49,111 nucleotides of DNA from assembly GCA_002328485.1 (NCBI GenBank), contig DCUF01000046.1:1-49111 (forward strand), in the 5' to 3' direction. The notes beneath the pieces were generated by a model. It had not been told where the DNA came from, ran no database searches, and was given only the letters and a program-made list of their open reading frames with translations. Position numbers and translations under genes: made by a program. Every line of letters starts with the position of its first letter. The stretch's first letter is position 1. Source of the DNA: Deltaproteobacteria bacterium UBA2221. Its GTDB lineage: Bacteria; Desulfobacterota; Syntrophorhabdia; Syntrophorhabdales; WCHB1-27. Of the stretch, positions 9,147 through 16,990 are shown in pieces.

Positions 9147-9946
9147 TGCAGGCCAATATTCTTCGAGAGGAATTGCTGGCCAAGACGGGCTCAACCGAGT
9201 TTCTGCCGACCTTTGGTGCCATCCTCAATGAGCTGCTAAGCATCGTCAACGATTCAAATGCCTCTGTGGAAGAGCTCCTGGATATCGTGAAACGGGACTT
9301 TGCAATCACTGCCAAAATCATTAGAGTCGCGAATTCAGCTTACTATAGCAGAGGATCGGTGATCACCGACCTGAAGAGGGCGATGATGCGGATCGGTTTT
9401 GATGGGACAGCAAACATCATTGTTTGCATGGGCTTCCTGAAAGAGATACTGAATCAGTGGAAGCTGAGCCGTTTGGATGTTGAAGCCCTCTGGGTACATT
9501 CTCTTGCTGTCGGTAATGCGGTAAAGGTCCTCAATAGAGGAGCCGTTGTCCATCCAGGAAAGGCCTTCACGGTCTCGATTCTTCACGATATCGGCAAATC
9601 CATTTTGTATACCTATGGCGAAAGATACAGAATGTTGATAGAGAAGGCTAGGCAAGAAAGGGCTGACATTTGCGATCTTGAGAAAGAAAGCTTCGGGATC
9701 GACCATCAGGAGATCGGCTACCTGCTTTCGGTGAACTGGGAGATGCCCGAAGAGATTTCCCGGGTGATGAAAAGCCACCATACCAGAGGGGAAGCGGATA
9801 GCCCTCTCCATTTCGTCTACGTGGCCGACGCTTTTCTGGATGATCGGGCAGTTGATCTGGGAGAAGAAGGGTCGCTGCTTGAACGTGAAAAGGCATGGAT
9901 AATGAATGAAACAAACCGAATGAGTGAACTGATCGGGAAGGCATGA
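9146..9946 (+). CDS. HDOD-domain signalling protein
   Basis: A 266-residue protein that is almost entirely an HDOD domain. The N-terminal helices contain the hallmark SVEELLDIVKRDFAITAKII followed by VANSAYYS. The middle carries VSILHDIGKSILYTYG, and later IDHQEIGYLLSVNWEMPEEI. HDOD proteins are usually non-catalytic HD relatives that act as scaffolds in signalling, chemotaxis or motility. Here an HDIGK stretch survives. Its ATG overlaps the stop of the upstream PAS-GGDEF gene (TAATG), so the two are translationally coupled and probably act on the same cyclic di-GMP circuit. A strong hairpin follows the gene. Confidence 0.88.
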   Translation: MQANILREELLAKTGSTEFLPTFGAILNELLSIVNDSNASVEELLDIVKRDFAITAKIIRVANSAYYSRGSVITDLKRAMMRIGFDGTANIIVCMGFLKEILNQWKLSRLDVEALWVHSLAVGNAVKVLNRGAVVHPGKAFTVSILHDIGKSILYTYGERYRMLIEKARQERADICDLEKESFGIDHQEIGYLLSVNWEMPEEISRVMKSHHTRGEADSPLHFVYVADAFLDDRAVDLGEEGSLLEREKAWIMNETNRMSELIGKA

Positions 9947-9975
9947 TACCCATCACGCCCCGGTAATGAAGGGTT

Positions 9976-10021
9976 AAGGGGAGGTTGACAGCAGGGACCT
10001 TTTGGCTGCCGACCTCCCCTT
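9976..10021. terminator. Bidirectional hairpin terminator
   Basis: A perfect 10-bp inverted repeat, AAGGGGAGGT at 9976-9985 and ACCTCCCCTT at 10012-10021, with an inner CAGC/GCTG helper stem. It lies between the 3' ends of the convergent HDOD and Cache genes. There is no long T-run on either side, so termination strength is inferred from stem stability and position. Confidence 0.65.
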
Positions 10022-10064
10022 GAGATTCAAGGTATTTCCCCGTCACAATGATAAGGCTCCGGCC

Positions 10065-10520
10065 CTACTTCAATAATCCGCAAGCCATGACGGCATCGAT
10101 GCCCTTGATCCTCTTGACGTAGGTATTCTTTGGTTGAATCTTTTTGGTGGCAGGGTTGAGCCACAGGTACTCGACCCAGCCACTGTCCTCGGCCTTGGCC
10201 TTTTCAATCATCTCCTTGAAAAGGTATTTTCCGTTTGTATCCTTCAGCCCGATAAGATTGACGCCCGTGAAGCCTGGATTGCCCCCGTCCGCCAGGATCC
10301 TTCCGTTGAAATCTACGACGATCACATACAGCTCTCCTTTCACGAACTGCCCGTAGGGATCAGAGATGGCGGTGAGGGTGTCGGTTTTCCCGTTCTCCTT
10401 GAAAAAGACGCCGGCTTTCTCAACCATTGCCTTCGCATCGTCAGGACCAGCTGCGCAGGCTACATAGAATGTCCCGAATGCCAGAAACGCTACCACCATG
10501 CCCGTGAGTAGTTTTTTCAT
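10065..10520 (-). CDS. Secreted single-Cache-domain protein
   Basis: A 151-residue protein with a cleavable signal peptide (MKKLLTGMVVAFLAFGTFYV, then ACAAG). The mature part is a small-molecule-binding single Cache domain. It has an N-terminal helix (DDAKAMVEKAGVFFKENG), then YGQFVKGELYVIVVDFNGRI with a conserved GYNP-like loop (GNPGFTGVNLIGLKD), then KTWVEY-type strand SGWVEYLWLNPATKK and a final AVMACGLLK. Free-standing periplasmic Cache proteins are thought to bind small organic ligands and to present them to receptors or to buffer them. The start is well supported by AAGGAGG seven bases upstream. The gene is convergent with the HDOD gene, separated by a hairpin. Confidence 0.85.
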   Translation of the reverse strand: MKKLLTGMVVAFLAFGTFYVACAAGPDDAKAMVEKAGVFFKENGKTDTLTAISDPYGQFVKGELYVIVVDFNGRILADGGNPGFTGVNLIGLKDTNGKYLFKEMIEKAKAEDSGWVEYLWLNPATKKIQPKNTYVKRIKGIDAVMACGLLK

Positions 10521-10618
10521 AACGAACCTCCTTATTGGGATTCCCGTTTTGTCAAAAGTTCTTCCCTCTCTTTCAACAAAACCATTGTAATTCCTTGCTT
10601 ATCATTTGAAGGGCCTGG

Positions 10619-10987
10619 CTAACCCACGACCGGGTCGTTGTCTCCCTTTCGAATACTCTTGTCATCTTGTGACTTATTGGATCTTTGGACCTTCTTCGTC
10701 CTCTTACTCTCTCCCCTTAGGATCAGAACCATGTGGTCAAGAAGTCCGAAGGGCCTAAGCCCCTCCAGGATGAGCATCGCTGTCTCGCTTCCGTGGGCAG
10801 GGATGGTCGCCGTTTCCCAGAAAAGGGTCAGGGTAAACCCGCCTGGGGCCAGGTGATGGGAAAAAACCCATGCCCCCAGGACTTCCCTGTTCCGGCTGGC
10901 CGATTCGGCCATATCCAGAAGGATGTCGCCGACCTCGTTTTGTCTTCTTGGCTGCGTTCTCACCCGTATCTCCTCAGCCCATCTCAT
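10619..10987 (-). CDS. Hypothetical protein, possible dimeric alpha/beta-barrel fold
   Basis: A 122-residue protein. The N-terminal two thirds show a strand (EEIRVRTQ), a helix (EVGDILLDMAESAS), a strand (VLGAWVFSHHL), a strand (GGFTLTLFWET), a helix (SETAMLILEGLRPFG) and a strand (HMVLILRGE). That order matches the ferredoxin-like dimeric barrel of ABM/EthD-type small proteins. The C-terminal 30 residues are a charged, probably disordered tail. The fold call is an inference from secondary structure. The gene is divergent from the sigma-54 activator at 11148, and both are separated by the repeat-rich operator region, so this gene may be one of that activator's targets. Confidence 0.6.
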   Translation of the reverse strand: MRWAEEIRVRTQPRRQNEVGDILLDMAESASRNREVLGAWVFSHHLAPGGFTLTLFWETATIPAHGSETAMLILEGLRPFGLLDHMVLILRGESKRTKKVQRSNKSQDDKSIRKGDNDPVVG

Positions 10988-11063
10988 AACCCTGTTAAAG
11001 CATCAAGTATGCCAGACAATACCCCTAATGATATCAACTATTTCATCGGGGGGGCTGGCGACG

Positions 11064-11131
11064 CTTGTCATATATGACAAGATTGACTATCATATAAGAC
11101 AAATATTGTCGCAAAGTACCATATAAGACAA
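11064..11131. promoter_or_regulatory. Operator array: 18-bp palindrome plus direct repeats
   Basis: CTTGTCATATATGACAAG at 11064-11081 is a perfect 18-bp palindrome. Its right arm belongs to a series of direct repeats of CATATAWGACAA at 11069-11080, 11091-11102 and 11120-11131, with start-to-start spacings of 22 and 29 bp. The array fills the shared upstream region of two divergent genes. It ends 16 bp before the start of the sigma-54 activator, so a regulator bound here would control both and may be autogenous. I could not fit a convincing sigma-54 or sigma-70 promoter. Confidence 0.6.
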
Positions 11132-11147
11132 AGCCAGGAAGATCGGG

Positions 11148-12698
11148 ATGATTGACGAAAATCGGTTCTTTCAGGAGGTATCGGTTCGGATCTGCGGGAG
11201 CCTTGAGATAGACAAGGCCCTCCTGCGGTGTTTTCAGTTCGTGAGTCGGGTGCTACCGGTCGACGAACTGATCATCGTCGCTTACGATCGGGAGATTGGG
11301 TGCATCAAGGTTGTGGCCACCGCCGATGTCCTCGGGGCTCATCTCGCATCGGAAGAAGTGCCGTTGAACGCGGCCTTGCAGCGGGAAATCGAAAAGGCCA
11401 GACAATTCTCCCGGGAGAGAAAAACAAATAGTGCCGAGGACCCGATCATGAGACGCCTGGCCGGACGCCTGAAATGGCCGCCTTCCTCGATCCTCGTAAA
11501 CCGTCTTATGATAGAAGGCAAGTATGTGGGCGCTTTTGTAGCCCGAGTAAGCGGTGAGGAACGATATACTGAGGAGCACCTCCGCGCCTGGGCCCTGGTA
11601 AATGAGCCTGCAGCCATTGCCCTTGCAAATCATCTCCAGTACCAGGAGGTGACCAGGCTCAAAGACCTTTTGGCCGATGACAAGCAGTATCTCCAGAATG
11701 AATTGAGAAAGGACTTGCGGGAAAGATTGGTGGGGGCCGATTTTGGTCTCAGAGAGGTGATGGACAAAGTACGAAGGGTCGCGCCCCAGTCCAGCCCAGT
11801 GCTCCTCATAGGGGAGACCGGAACCGGGAAAGAGGTAATCGCCAACGCCATACATGATCTTTCCCACAGAAGCGACGGACCGATGATCAAGGTCAACTGT
11901 GGTGCTATCCCCGAGACGCTCGTCGACAGCGAACTCTTTGGGCATGAGAAAGGTGCCTTCACGGGGGCGGTCGCCCAGAAAAGGGGCCGTTTTGAACGGG
12001 CCCACGGCGGTACCATCTTTCTCGATGAGGTTTCTGAGCTGCCGCCTCCCGTACAGGTCCGCCTGTTGCGGGTCCTCCAGGAAAAAGAGATCGAGCGGGT
12101 GGGAGGCACGAGACCCATCAAGGTTGATGTGAGGGTTTTGTCGGCAACCAACAGAGACCTGGAGGGTTTGCTCGAAAAGGGTCAATTCCGGGAAGACCTC
12201 TATTTTCGCTTGAGCGTGTTCCCCATTTCCGTACCTCCTTTGCGCGAAAGAAAGGACGACATACCTGCCCTGGTCCATCACTTCATCCGGAAAAAGGCTC
12301 GTGAGATGGTCCTGCCGGCCATTCCAACCCTCGCCCCAGGAGAGATCGACCGGCTCCTCCTCTATGACTGGCCTGGAAACGTGCGAGAGCTCGAGAACGC
12401 CGTGGAAAGGGCAATCATCGTCTCTGACGGCGAGCCCCTGACATTCGCCTATCTTGCGAGACATGAGCCACTCTTGAGTGAGGCAAGGCCATGTAACGAA
12501 CAAGAGGACATCGTCCGCCTTGATAAGCTTGAGGCCCGGCACATTCAAGCTGTTCTCAAGAAGACAGCGGGGAAGGTAAGCGGCAGAGGAGGTGCCGCCG
12601 AACTGCTCGGCATCAACCCAAACACGCTCAGACATCGGATGAGAAAGCTGGGAATCGGCTTCGGAAGGAAACTGACCTCGCAAAAGACGAGGGGCTGA
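11148..12698 (+). CDS. GAF-domain sigma-54-dependent transcriptional activator
   Basis: A 516-residue NtrC-family enhancer-binding protein of the NorR/FhlA layout. An N-terminal GAF-type sensor (about 1-175) is followed by the AAA+ domain. This has Walker A GETGTGKEVIANAIH, the sigma-54-contacting loop GAFTGA within GHEKGAFTGAVAQKRGRFE, Walker B GGTIFLDEVSEL, sensor I VLSATNRDLE and an arginine-finger segment FREDLYFRLSVFPI. The C-terminus is a Fis-type helix-turn-helix (GRGGAAELLGINPNTLRHRM). It would bind upstream sites as an oligomer and remodel RNA polymerase-sigma-54 in response to a ligand of the GAF domain. AGGAAG sits seven bases before the ATG. The CATATAWGACAA array immediately upstream is a candidate binding site. 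The ligand is unknown. Confidence 0.92.
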   Translation: MIDENRFFQEVSVRICGSLEIDKALLRCFQFVSRVLPVDELIIVAYDREIGCIKVVATADVLGAHLASEEVPLNAALQREIEKARQFSRERKTNSAEDPIMRRLAGRLKWPPSSILVNRLMIEGKYVGAFVARVSGEERYTEEHLRAWALVNEPAAIALANHLQYQEVTRLKDLLADDKQYLQNELRKDLRERLVGADFGLREVMDKVRRVAPQSSPVLLIGETGTGKEVIANAIHDLSHRSDGPMIKVNCGAIPETLVDSELFGHEKGAFTGAVAQKRGRFERAHGGTIFLDEVSELPPPVQVRLLRVLQEKEIERVGGTRPIKVDVRVLSATNRDLEGLLEKGQFREDLYFRLSVFPISVPPLRERKDDIPALVHHFIRKKAREMVLPAIPTLAPGEIDRLLLYDWPGNVRELENAVERAIIVSDGEPLTFAYLARHEPLLSEARPCNEQEDIVRLDKLEARHIQAVLKKTAGKVSGRGGAAELLGINPNTLRHRMRKLGIGFGRKLTSQKTRG

Positions 12699-12835
12699 TA
12701 AACCGGACGGTAAGTCTCGCAGCCCTGGATGTGGACCCCCCCATTTAACCTTGCCCAACGGCTGCCGATAAAGAACCTATAACCCTTGATAACAACATGC
12801 AGGTAACGGAAAAGCACGGAAAGGAGAGGTCTACC

Positions 12836-14023
12836 ATGGAATCGATGAGGGAGAGTGTCAATGAGGCGGCCACATCCAACAGGCCTGAGGCCGACCCGGC
12901 CAAAGAAACGTCAAAAATTGCGTGGCTCTTTGATATGAGGGCCGGATCGAAGGAGTTTGCCCCTCTCGAACCGCTTCTTGCCGAGCCAACCATCACGGAC
13001 ATCCTCATTGATAATTACGACAAGATATATGTGGAAAAACATGGAAAGCTGCAGCCTACCGACCTCAGCTTCAAAGACGAGGCTGAGCTTCGCCTCTTCA
13101 TTGAGGCTATTCTCTCCGGAGTGGGCCGCCATGTTGACGACCTGTCTCCCATGGCAGATGCCCGGCTTCCTGATGGCTCCCGTGTCAATGTCATTATGCC
13201 GCCCCTTGCCATCGACGGTCCGACGGTCTCGATCAGACGGTTCCGAAAGGATGCACTCCAGCTTGAGGACTTGGTAGCGTTCAAGACACTCACCGGGCCC
13301 ATCGGTGAGGTGTTGAAGGCGATCGTCCAAGGGCGGCTCAATGTCCTTGTTTCCGGCGGCACGGGTACGGGAAAAACCACTCTGCTGAACGTCCTCTCCG
13401 GTTTCATTCCATCAAATGAACGCATCGTCTCCATCGAGGACTCCGCGGAGCTCCAGTTGAAGCAGCCCTATGTGGTACGCCTGGAGACGAGACCCCCCAA
13501 TCCGGAGGGAAAGGGCGAGATCGTGCAGAGAGACCTGGTCAAGAACAGCCTCAGGATGAGACCGGACCGGATCGTGGTGGGCGAGGTGCGAGGGGGCGAG
13601 GTCCTCGATATGCTTCAGGCAATGAACACAGGGCACGACGGCTCCCTTTCGACCATTCATGCAAATTCCCCGCGCGACGCCCTGGCCCGTCTCGAGACGC
13701 TGGTGGCCATGTCGGGGATCAGCATCCCACACGAAGCCATCAGGCGACAGATCAGTTCCTCCATCAATGTTATCATCCAGCTCTCCAGGCTGGGAGATGG
13801 CACCAGAAAGGTCGTAAGTATCCAGGAGATCACCGGCATGGAGGGCAATATCATCACCATGCAGGAGCTTTTCTGTTTCAGCCAGACGGGCATAACGGAT
13901 GAGGGTGCTGTGAAAGGCCACTTCAAGCCCACAGGGATCAGACCACGTTTTGGCGAGAGGCTGAAAGCCCTGGGCATCGAGTTTCCGAGAACCGCCTTTG
14001 ATCCGGATAGTCACCTCTTTTAG
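12836..14023 (+). CDS. CpaF/TadA/VirB11-type secretion ATPase, orphan
   Basis: About 395 residues. The N-terminal domain contains DILIDNYDKIYVEKHGKL and the DARLPDGSRVN motif of CpaF/TadA proteins. The RecA-like domain has Walker A SGGTGTGKTTLLN, an Asp-box region (VSIEDSAELQLKQPYVV), Walker B DRIVVGEVRGGEVLDML and a His-box (GHDGSLSTIHANSPRDAL). These ATPases power Flp/Tad pilus assembly or type II/IV-like secretion as hexamers. No other tad/cpa gene is present here, so it is an orphan or serves genes elsewhere. I preferred ATG 12836 because AAGGAG lies nine bases upstream; the in-frame ATG 12797 has none. It follows the sigma-54 activator on the same strand. Confidence 0.88.
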   Translation: MESMRESVNEAATSNRPEADPAKETSKIAWLFDMRAGSKEFAPLEPLLAEPTITDILIDNYDKIYVEKHGKLQPTDLSFKDEAELRLFIEAILSGVGRHVDDLSPMADARLPDGSRVNVIMPPLAIDGPTVSIRRFRKDALQLEDLVAFKTLTGPIGEVLKAIVQGRLNVLVSGGTGTGKTTLLNVLSGFIPSNERIVSIEDSAELQLKQPYVVRLETRPPNPEGKGEIVQRDLVKNSLRMRPDRIVVGEVRGGEVLDMLQAMNTGHDGSLSTIHANSPRDALARLETLVAMSGISIPHEAIRRQISSSINVIIQLSRLGDGTRKVVSIQEITGMEGNIITMQELFCFSQTGITDEGAVKGHFKPTGIRPRFGERLKALGIEFPRTAFDPDSHLF

Positions 14024-14098
14024 GCGGTGGCACCCGGGTGTGAAAAGGCCCGCACCGCAAGCCTCGGAAACCCCGGCGAAGTGTGTTACAGTAATGCC

Positions 14099-14242
14099 AT
14101 GAAGACCGAAATATTCCTCATGGCCGTTGTGGTCCTTCTCATTGCCTTTTTGCTCGGCGCCTACCTGTTCCCCCATCAATGGGATTCATTTTTTCCTCAC
14201 AAGGTCAAGATACCTGCTTCAGAAATCCGAGGGAAAGGCTGA
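14099..14242 (+). CDS. Small single-pass membrane protein, 47 aa
   Basis: From ATG 14099 the product starts MKTEIFLMAVVVLLIAFLLG, a strong transmembrane or signal-anchor helix. A short aromatic juxtamembrane piece (YLFPHQWDSFFPHKVK) and a charged tail follow. It lies 75 bp after the CpaF-type ATPase on the same strand and could be co-transcribed. No clear ribosome-binding site is visible. I do not recognise a family; a small membrane partner of the secretion ATPase is speculative. Confidence 0.45.
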   Translation: MKTEIFLMAVVVLLIAFLLGAYLFPHQWDSFFPHKVKIPASEIRGKG

Positions 14243-14253
14243 AGATCATAAAG

Positions 14254-14274
14254 GTCGGCCTCGGGAAGGCCGGC
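14254..14274. terminator. Possible short hairpin terminator
   Basis: GTCGGCCT at 14254-14261 can pair with AGGCCGGC at 14267-14274 (one G-U pair) around a five-base loop. It sits between convergent 3' ends. There is no U-tract on either side, so its role as a terminator is only a guess from position. Confidence 0.3.
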
Positions 14275-14286
14275 GCGGAGCATCGA

Positions 14287-15666
14287 TCACCCATCCTTGG
14301 CCGCCTTCATCACCACCTCGGTTGCCTTATGGAGCCGCTCATAGATAGCATCGATCCATTCATAATGCTCCAGCTTCATCAAGGCTGATCGCAGGCAGGT
14401 AATGTTCTCCCGATCCGGCTCCATACCGGCCGATTCCAGATCGAAGAACGTAACGGGCAGCTCGGCCAAGGCAAGATGCAGATCCAGGCATGCGGCCTGG
14501 AAGAAGATTGACTTTGCCCGCTCCGACGCCTCGCTCACCGTCTTTGCCTTCGGTGCCCAGACAACGATATCCAGCTCCGGCGGGAACGGGACCAGGAATC
14601 TGCTGTCGGAGGTCAACTTGTCGTAGAGGGCCTTCGCCGCCCGGCGCGATTGGCGCAGACCTGATGCAAACTCCCCGTCCTTGGTCAACGGCAAAAGCTT
14701 CTGGGTAGCCCAGAGGGCGGCGGCCGCGGCCCCAGGGCGCGAACATTCCAGACTTATTTCCCCCAAATGTAGTTCCGTGGAGCTGAAGTAGGTATAAGGG
14801 GAGTCGTGTTTGTAGAAACGTCCGACGGAAGGATCGCGAAAGAGCACGCATCCGCAGCCATAGGGCTGCAAGCCGTGTTTGTGCGGATCGATGACAAGAG
14901 AATCGGCATCCTGAAGGCGGGCATACGCATTCCGAGCCTCTTCGGACAGCTCGTCGACAAGGCGAAAGTAACCCCCGTAGGCCGCGTCAACGTGGAGGCG
15001 GAAGCCGTAGCGTTCACGAAGATCGAGCAGTTTTGGCAGGGGATCGATGGCCCCCGTGGCGGTGGTTCCCACGGTCGCAACCACGGTACCGATATCGTCT
15101 GTCTGGAGAAGCGCTTCCAATGCCTGGACATCCATCCGTCCATACCGGTCGGCGGGCACCGCTTCAAAATCTATCCCCAGAACGGCGCTGATTCGCTCGT
15201 GCGTGAAATGGGCTTGTTCAGAGGCCACCGTCTTGGTTCTCGGGTGCAACTGCCGTCCCACCCACAGGGCCTCAAGGTTCGCCATAGTTCCACCGCTACA
15301 GAGGTGACCCAGGTGGGCACCCCATCCGATCATGGAGGCGAGTTCCGCCACCGCTTCTTTCTCCATGGCGGACGTCGCCCGGCCACCATCGAGGGCGTGG
15401 TTGTTCGGATTGATCCACATGGCGAGCCCGTAGGCGAGCCACGCCAGCAGATGGGGCGGTTTTAGCATCTGCCCGGCATAGAGCGGGTGAAAATAGGGAT
15501 AGTTGTCATGAAGCCTCTCGGCAAGTCCGAAGAGAACATCTTTCATGGCGTCCGGGTCCGGCACGACGCCCCCAACCCCCTTTGGAAGATCCTTAAAACC
15601 CGTCTGCAGCTTCGCGAAGGCCTCTCCAAAGAGGGCCAGAAGATCGTCTATGTGATACTCAGCCAT
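14287..15666 (-). CDS. Group II pyridoxal-5'-phosphate amino-acid decarboxylase
   Basis: A 459-residue member of the glutamate/aromatic-L-amino-acid decarboxylase family (fold type I). Key features are the substrate-region HPLYAGQMLKPP, the phosphate-binding CSGGTMANLEAL (about 123-134), the ring-stacking His in QAHFTH (about 154), VGTTATGAIDPL, the cofactor Asp in HVDAAYGG (about 227) and the Schiff-base lysine in DPHKHGLQPYG (Lys263). It should release CO2 from an amino acid. Candidates in this family are glutamate, aspartate, tyrosine and other aromatics, and the sequence alone does not decide between them. The ATG is preceded by GGAGTAG. It stands alone and convergent to the CpaF region. 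Confidence 0.85.
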   Translation of the reverse strand: MAEYHIDDLLALFGEAFAKLQTGFKDLPKGVGGVVPDPDAMKDVLFGLAERLHDNYPYFHPLYAGQMLKPPHLLAWLAYGLAMWINPNNHALDGGRATSAMEKEAVAELASMIGWGAHLGHLCSGGTMANLEALWVGRQLHPRTKTVASEQAHFTHERISAVLGIDFEAVPADRYGRMDVQALEALLQTDDIGTVVATVGTTATGAIDPLPKLLDLRERYGFRLHVDAAYGGYFRLVDELSEEARNAYARLQDADSLVIDPHKHGLQPYGCGCVLFRDPSVGRFYKHDSPYTYFSSTELHLGEISLECSRPGAAAAALWATQKLLPLTKDGEFASGLRQSRRAAKALYDKLTSDSRFLVPFPPELDIVVWAPKAKTVSEASERAKSIFFQAACLDLHLALAELPVTFFDLESAGMEPDRENITCLRSALMKLEHYEWIDAIYERLHKATEVVMKAAKDG

Positions 15667-16202
15667 GGGCTACTCCTTATTTCGCCGAATCAGCGGCCCA
15701 ATCCCGGCAGGGGAACGGGCATAAACGTGTCGCAGGGCGGTGCAATCCTTGGAAGAGAGCCGGAAGGGAAGCTTGTTTATGGGTACGCTCGGCGCCGTCG
15801 CGGTCCCTCTGCGTCGCCCGCCTCCTAACACCTGAAGCCTCCTGCCCTGGGTTTATTCTGCGAAGCGAAACTACTCCTGGCGAAGCCATTTCAAGGCCTC
15901 TTCCCCAGATCAGGACCGGTGCGTCCGGAGAACCCTCTTTTTTGCCTTGATCCGTCAACCCTTGCCAAATTCCTCGGTCATAAGCGATAATTTATCAAAT
16001 ACTATTCTTATCAGAGGTTTTTTGTCAATTTAACGGATCGGGCCGTTTCCTCCTGACAGAAGGCAGTAAGGACGGTTGGCATCGCCGCCCGTTGACAATA
16101 ACAATAAGATGTACCGCAGAGAGGTGAGTCATGTCCCATGTTTTTAACCCCGGCTGAGTGGACTGAGGTGATGACTACACACCGCCACCAGTTAGTTGGC
16201 GC
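15667..16202. other. Intergenic region upstream of the decarboxylase
   Basis: About 535 bp between divergent genes. I see no convincing protein gene; a 93-codon frame on the minus strand has noncoding-like Arg/Pro-rich composition. It holds the putative decarboxylase promoter (15999-16028). At 16171 a 12-codon frame (MTTHRHQLVGAC) has its TGA overlapping the ATG of the next gene and might be a leader. Confidence 0.4.
15999..16028 (-). promoter_or_regulatory. Putative sigma-70-type promoter
   Basis: Reading on the minus strand, TTGACA (16028-16023) is followed after 18 bp by TAGTAT (16004-15999). The -35 is a perfect match and the -10 matches four of six. It would drive the PLP decarboxylase with a leader of about 330 nt, unusually long, so another promoter may lie nearer. 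Confidence 0.35.
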
Positions 16203-16442
16203 ATGCTGAAATTCGTGGATGACAAACAGTTCAGCGTTTTCGGACTCGACGAGATACTGGCTGATATTTATGCTGCAGGCAGGAAACCAAATCAGGAGAC
16301 AGCCGACGAGATTATCAGGCGTCTGGAGGATATGAAGAACTACATACCTGAGTCTGAGGAGGTTCGCAGAGAGTACCGGTATGTCCTTCTGAAGGAGTAC
16401 AAGGCATACATCAAGGAGCAGAGTGCGGTTAAGGATAGATGA
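16203..16442 (+). CDS. Small hypothetical protein, 79 aa
   Basis: A 79-residue acidic/basic mixed helical protein: SVFGLDEILADIYAAG, then ADEIIRRLEDMKNYIP and YRYVLLKEYKAYIKEQ. It has no Cys, no membrane segment and no motif I can assign. Composition and codon use look genuine. The ATG has no ribosome-binding site, and it overlaps the stop of a possible 12-residue leader frame starting at 16171, so coupling could explain initiation. It precedes another small orphan on the same strand. Confidence 0.6.
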   Translation: MLKFVDDKQFSVFGLDEILADIYAAGRKPNQETADEIIRRLEDMKNYIPESEEVRREYRYVLLKEYKAYIKEQSAVKDR

Positions 16443-16510
16443 CCTTCCAGTTTGGTCTGATCCAACGGGCTGTCAGAGGAAAATGGAATAGATGAAAAAC
16501 GAACGGTGGC

Positions 16511-16825
16511 ATGATGGAGATTGATATAAGAAGAATCGAAAAAAGGGAAGCCGACGGAGAGTCGTTGGGGACGAGAAGCACCTATGTCGTGGCGGAAGGG
16601 AAAAATGAATTCATTATCGATTGCACGTATCACCCCCACCAGGGAAGCAGAATGAACCTTCAAGGAAAAGAAGGGACACTTCACATCCACGCCGAGGATG
16701 ATACGGTTGTCAGGCAAATCGTTGCCCTTGGCGGCGGATGCGCCCTAGCCATACATGAGGAAGTGGTCGACGGCTTATCTCCTGCCTCGCTTCGGGCAAT
16801 CATGAACACAGAATACGGCAAATAG
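16511..16825 (+). CDS. Small hypothetical protein, 104 aa
   Basis: A 104-residue protein, beginning at either of two adjacent ATGs (16511 or 16514) after GGTGGC. Predicted strands are EIDIRRIEK, TYVVAEGKNEFIIDCTYHP, EGTLHIHAEDDTVVRQIVA and GCALAIHEEVV. These suggest a compact alpha/beta or beta-rich soluble domain with several His residues (YHPHQG, LHIHAE). No family recognised. It lies 68 bp after the preceding small gene and may share its transcript. Confidence 0.6.
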   Translation: MMEIDIRRIEKREADGESLGTRSTYVVAEGKNEFIIDCTYHPHQGSRMNLQGKEGTLHIHAEDDTVVRQIVALGGGCALAIHEEVVDGLSPASLRAIMNTEYGK

Positions 16826-16917
16826 GGGCGGACGAAAGAGCCAACTGTTTGCTGCACCTCCCTTTCCTTGAATCAGGATGAGAACCACTGTGAGGATTTG
16901 GAATATGAGGATGTACA

Positions 16918-16935
16918 ATGAACGAGCGCGTTCAT
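16918..16935. repeat. 18-bp interrupted palindrome
   Basis: ATGAACG-AGCG-CGTTCAT: perfect 7-bp arms around a 4-base centre. It lies in the gap between the small orphan and the 3' end of higA. A short frame of 32 codons starts on its ATG (MNERVHGRYYLTTEG) but is not convincing as a gene. It could be an operator or part of a terminator. Confidence 0.35.
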
Positions 16936-16990
16936 GGGCGGTACTATCTCACAACCGAAGGTAATGAGGTGTTATCTGGCTCTTTTTGCC

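Noticed and set aside
10988..11147. A sigma-54 promoter for the activator or its divergent neighbour
   Set aside because: No GG-N10-GC core matching TGGCAC-N5-TTGC was found in this region on either strand.
11253..12758. A 501-codon open frame antisense to the sigma-54 activator
   Set aside because: The plus strand encodes an unmistakable NtrC-family protein with all motifs; the antisense frame has no recognisable domain and arises from GC-rich codon bias.
15677..15958. A 93-codon minus-strand frame before the decarboxylase
   Set aside because: It is Arg-rich with no homology signal, and it would sit in the leader of the decarboxylase transcript.
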